NCBI GenBank assembly: GCA_002455605.1
Contig: DKLE01000005.1
Coordinates: forward strand, 1-6,317
DNA length: 6,317 bases
Origin: Firmicutes bacterium UBA6648
GTDB lineage: Bacteria; Bacillota; Clostridia; Peptostreptococcales; Anaerovoracaceae
Direction of reading: 5' to 3'
A model generated the notes under the pieces. It ran no database searches. It was not told the DNA's origin and saw only the letters and a list, made by a program, of their open reading frames with translations. The position numbers and the translations under genes were made by a program. Shown here one piece after another: positions 5,436-6,317 of this stretch (positions are counted from its first letter, which is position 1; each line of letters begins with the position of its first letter).

Positions 5436-5885
5436 TTATATATAATATTCTATGCCTGCTGACCGTTTAGAGTTTTTATATGATTCCACTAAGTCTGCTA
5501 AGGTAATGGCATCTGTGACCTCATTGAGATTTTCCATTATTTTCTGCCAAACGACCCTTGTTACGCAGCATTCAAAGCGGTCACACTGGCTCTCTTTTCC
5601 CTCAATAATGCAGTCAACTAATGCCAGGGGACCCTCCAATGCATTGAGAACCTGTTTTACCGTTATTTCCTTTGAAGGCTTGGCTAAGCGGTAGCCTCCT
5701 TGAGCGCCTCTCGTACTTTCCACCAGTCCGTTCTTCTTCAATGATGCAAATAACTGTTCCAAATAATTATCGGACATGCCCTGACGCTCCGCTATGCTCT
5801 TTAAACTAATGTAGTCATCCGCCCCGTAAATTGCTAAGTCCAGCAATGCCTGAAGCCCATACTGACCTTTCGTGGATATTTTCAT
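5436..5885 (-). CDS. Rrf2-family transcriptional regulator with IscR-like cysteine cluster
   Basis: The 149-aa regulator has the same layout as its neighbour: MKISTKGQYGLQA start, recognition helix SDNYLEQLF, wing GAQGGYRLA. Its C-terminal half carries Cys92, Cys101, Cys106 and Cys107 (C-x8-C-x4-CC). This occupies the region where E. coli IscR uses Cys92, Cys98 and Cys104 to bind a [2Fe-2S] cluster, so an iron-sulfur or redox-sensing role is plausible; spacing differs from IscR and the ligands are inferred. Of two adjacent ATGs (5888 and 5885), the second is preferred: GGGAGG lies 6 nt from it but only 3 nt from the first, and it gives the family-standard MKIST start. It is the first gene of the cluster, 14 nt before the second Rrf2 gene, and has its own promoter at 5919-5947. 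Control of sulfur amino acid genes in response to cluster or cysteine status is the most likely role. Confidence 0.88.
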   Translation of the reverse strand: MKISTKGQYGLQALLDLAIYGADDYISLKSIAERQGMSDNYLEQLFASLKKNGLVESTRGAQGGYRLAKPSKEITVKQVLNALEGPLALVDCIIEGKESQCDRFECCVTRVVWQKIMENLNEVTDAITLADLVESYKNSKRSAGIEYYI

Positions 5886-5918
5886 CATATTCCTCCCAGT
5901 GTTTTTATAACTACATAT

Positions 5919-5947
5919 ATCTTATCATTTTTATAGGTTTACTTCAA
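5919..5947 (-). promoter_or_regulatory. Promoter of the rrf2-transsulfuration operon
   Basis: The minus strand has TTGAAG (5947-5942), a 17-nt spacer and TAAGAT (5924-5919), four of six bases each or better. Transcription would start near 5912, about 27 nt before the ATG at 5885. The permease upstream ends at 5999 with no clear GC-rich terminator between, so some read-through is possible. No clear dyad covers this promoter. Confidence 0.55.
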
Positions 5948-5998
5948 TATAAAATTTTTTCTATATCATTATTTTTACAGCAATGGTTGATAAATAAT

Positions 5999-6317
5999 TT
6001 ATTTTACGATTTTATAATAAGCCTTTGCTGTCAGCCAATATACAATTCCGTATATTATTCCAAATATCAAAATAGTCACTAAGGTACACAAAAGGAATAG
6101 ATTGATATCGGTCAGCCTGAATACCGCTAACATCTTTGTTATCATATTAAATGCTCCGGCCACATGAATAACAGCAACTATCAGTGGCAGGAAAAATACA
6201 GTAACAATCTGGCTTCTAATGGATTTTTTTACTTCTTTTGGACTCAGCCCTACTTTTTGCATGATCTGGAATCGTTCTCTGTCCTCATAGCCTTCTGAGA
6301 TTTGCTTGTAATAGATA
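5999..6317 (-). CDS. FtsX-like (BceB-type) ABC transporter permease, C-terminal end
   Basis: The frame enters from the right edge already open and reads IYYKQISEGYEDRERFQIMQ, so the ATG at 6262 is internal and not the start. About 105 residues of the C-terminus are visible. The YKQISEGYEDRERF...KVGLSP segment is the cytoplasmic motif before the final membrane helices of BceB-type permeases, part of antimicrobial-peptide sensing and resistance transporters with a BceA-type ATPase. Two membrane segments follow (about SQIVTVFFLPLIVAVIHVAG and LFLLCTLVTILIFGIIYGIV) and the short tail ends AYYKIVK, as usual for the family. The ATPase and any two-component system would lie outside the window. It has its own stop and a 113-nt gap to the Rrf2 gene, so I see no functional link to the sulfur genes. 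Confidence 0.85.
   Translation of the reverse strand, partial: IYYKQISEGYEDRERFQIMQKVGLSPKEVKKSIRSQIVTVFFLPLIVAVIHVAGAFNMITKMLAVFRLTDINLFLLCTLVTILIFGIIYGIVYWLTAKAYYKIVK

Noticed and set aside
5952..5998. Terminator between the permease and the Rrf2 gene
   Set aside because: Only a weak AT-only pairing (ATTATTT/AAATAAT) with a long loop is present; not enough to call.
5831..6082. Plus-strand 83-codon frame across the Rrf2 promoter gap
   Set aside because: It overlaps two real minus-strand genes antisense and covers a good minus-strand promoter; no RBS or domain.

Overview
The window is AT-rich and reads as a low-GC anaerobic Firmicute, most likely a member of the Clostridia. The evidence is AAGGAGG-type ribosome binding sites, TTGACA/TATAAT-type promoters, a BceB/FtsX-type permease end, and clostridial-looking Rrf2 regulators beside sulfur amino acid genes. 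Every gene I can support lies on the minus strand, so transcription runs from high to low coordinates. No tRNA, rRNA, CRISPR array or intact mobile element was seen.

Right to left: (1) 5999-6317 is the 3' end of an FtsX-like ABC transporter permease whose start lies outside the window. (2) 5885-2581 is a sulfur amino acid cluster: two tandem Rrf2-family regulators, then two Cys/Met-metabolism PLP enzymes separated by only 5 nt. A good promoter precedes the first regulator and a hairpin follows the last enzyme. (3) 2369-1434 is cysK, with its own strong promoter and its own intrinsic terminator. (4) 1321-742 is a gene-poor stretch holding a decayed coding fragment (1168-1321) and, next to the next gene, a LytTR-type direct-repeat operator with a sigma-A promoter. 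(5) 727-194 encodes a small secreted protein of unknown function, closed by a 16-bp-stem hairpin. (6) 69-1 is the start of another small, hydrophobic protein cut by the window edge.

The core enzymes fit together. CysK makes cysteine from O-acetylserine and sulfide. The first PLP enzyme keeps the active-site Glu of gamma-type enzymes, so it probably makes cystathionine or homocysteine from an activated homoserine, or is a gamma-lyase. The second has Val at that place and is more likely a cystathionine beta-lyase type. The two Rrf2 proteins are clear duplicates (about 50 of the first 92 positions identical by eye). They differ in cysteines: the promoter-proximal one has an IscR-like cysteine cluster and the distal one has lost most of it, like the cysteine regulator CymR. 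A 12-bp perfect palindrome at the end of the second regulator and an inverted repeat over a weak -10 upstream of the PLP genes are candidate operators.

The least ordinary part is the left third: an unknown secreted protein apparently driven by a quorum-sensing-style (LytTR family) operator, followed by a truncated small membrane-like ORF. Three start codons were moved from the longest ORF on ribosome-binding-site grounds (4877, 3714 and 5885).
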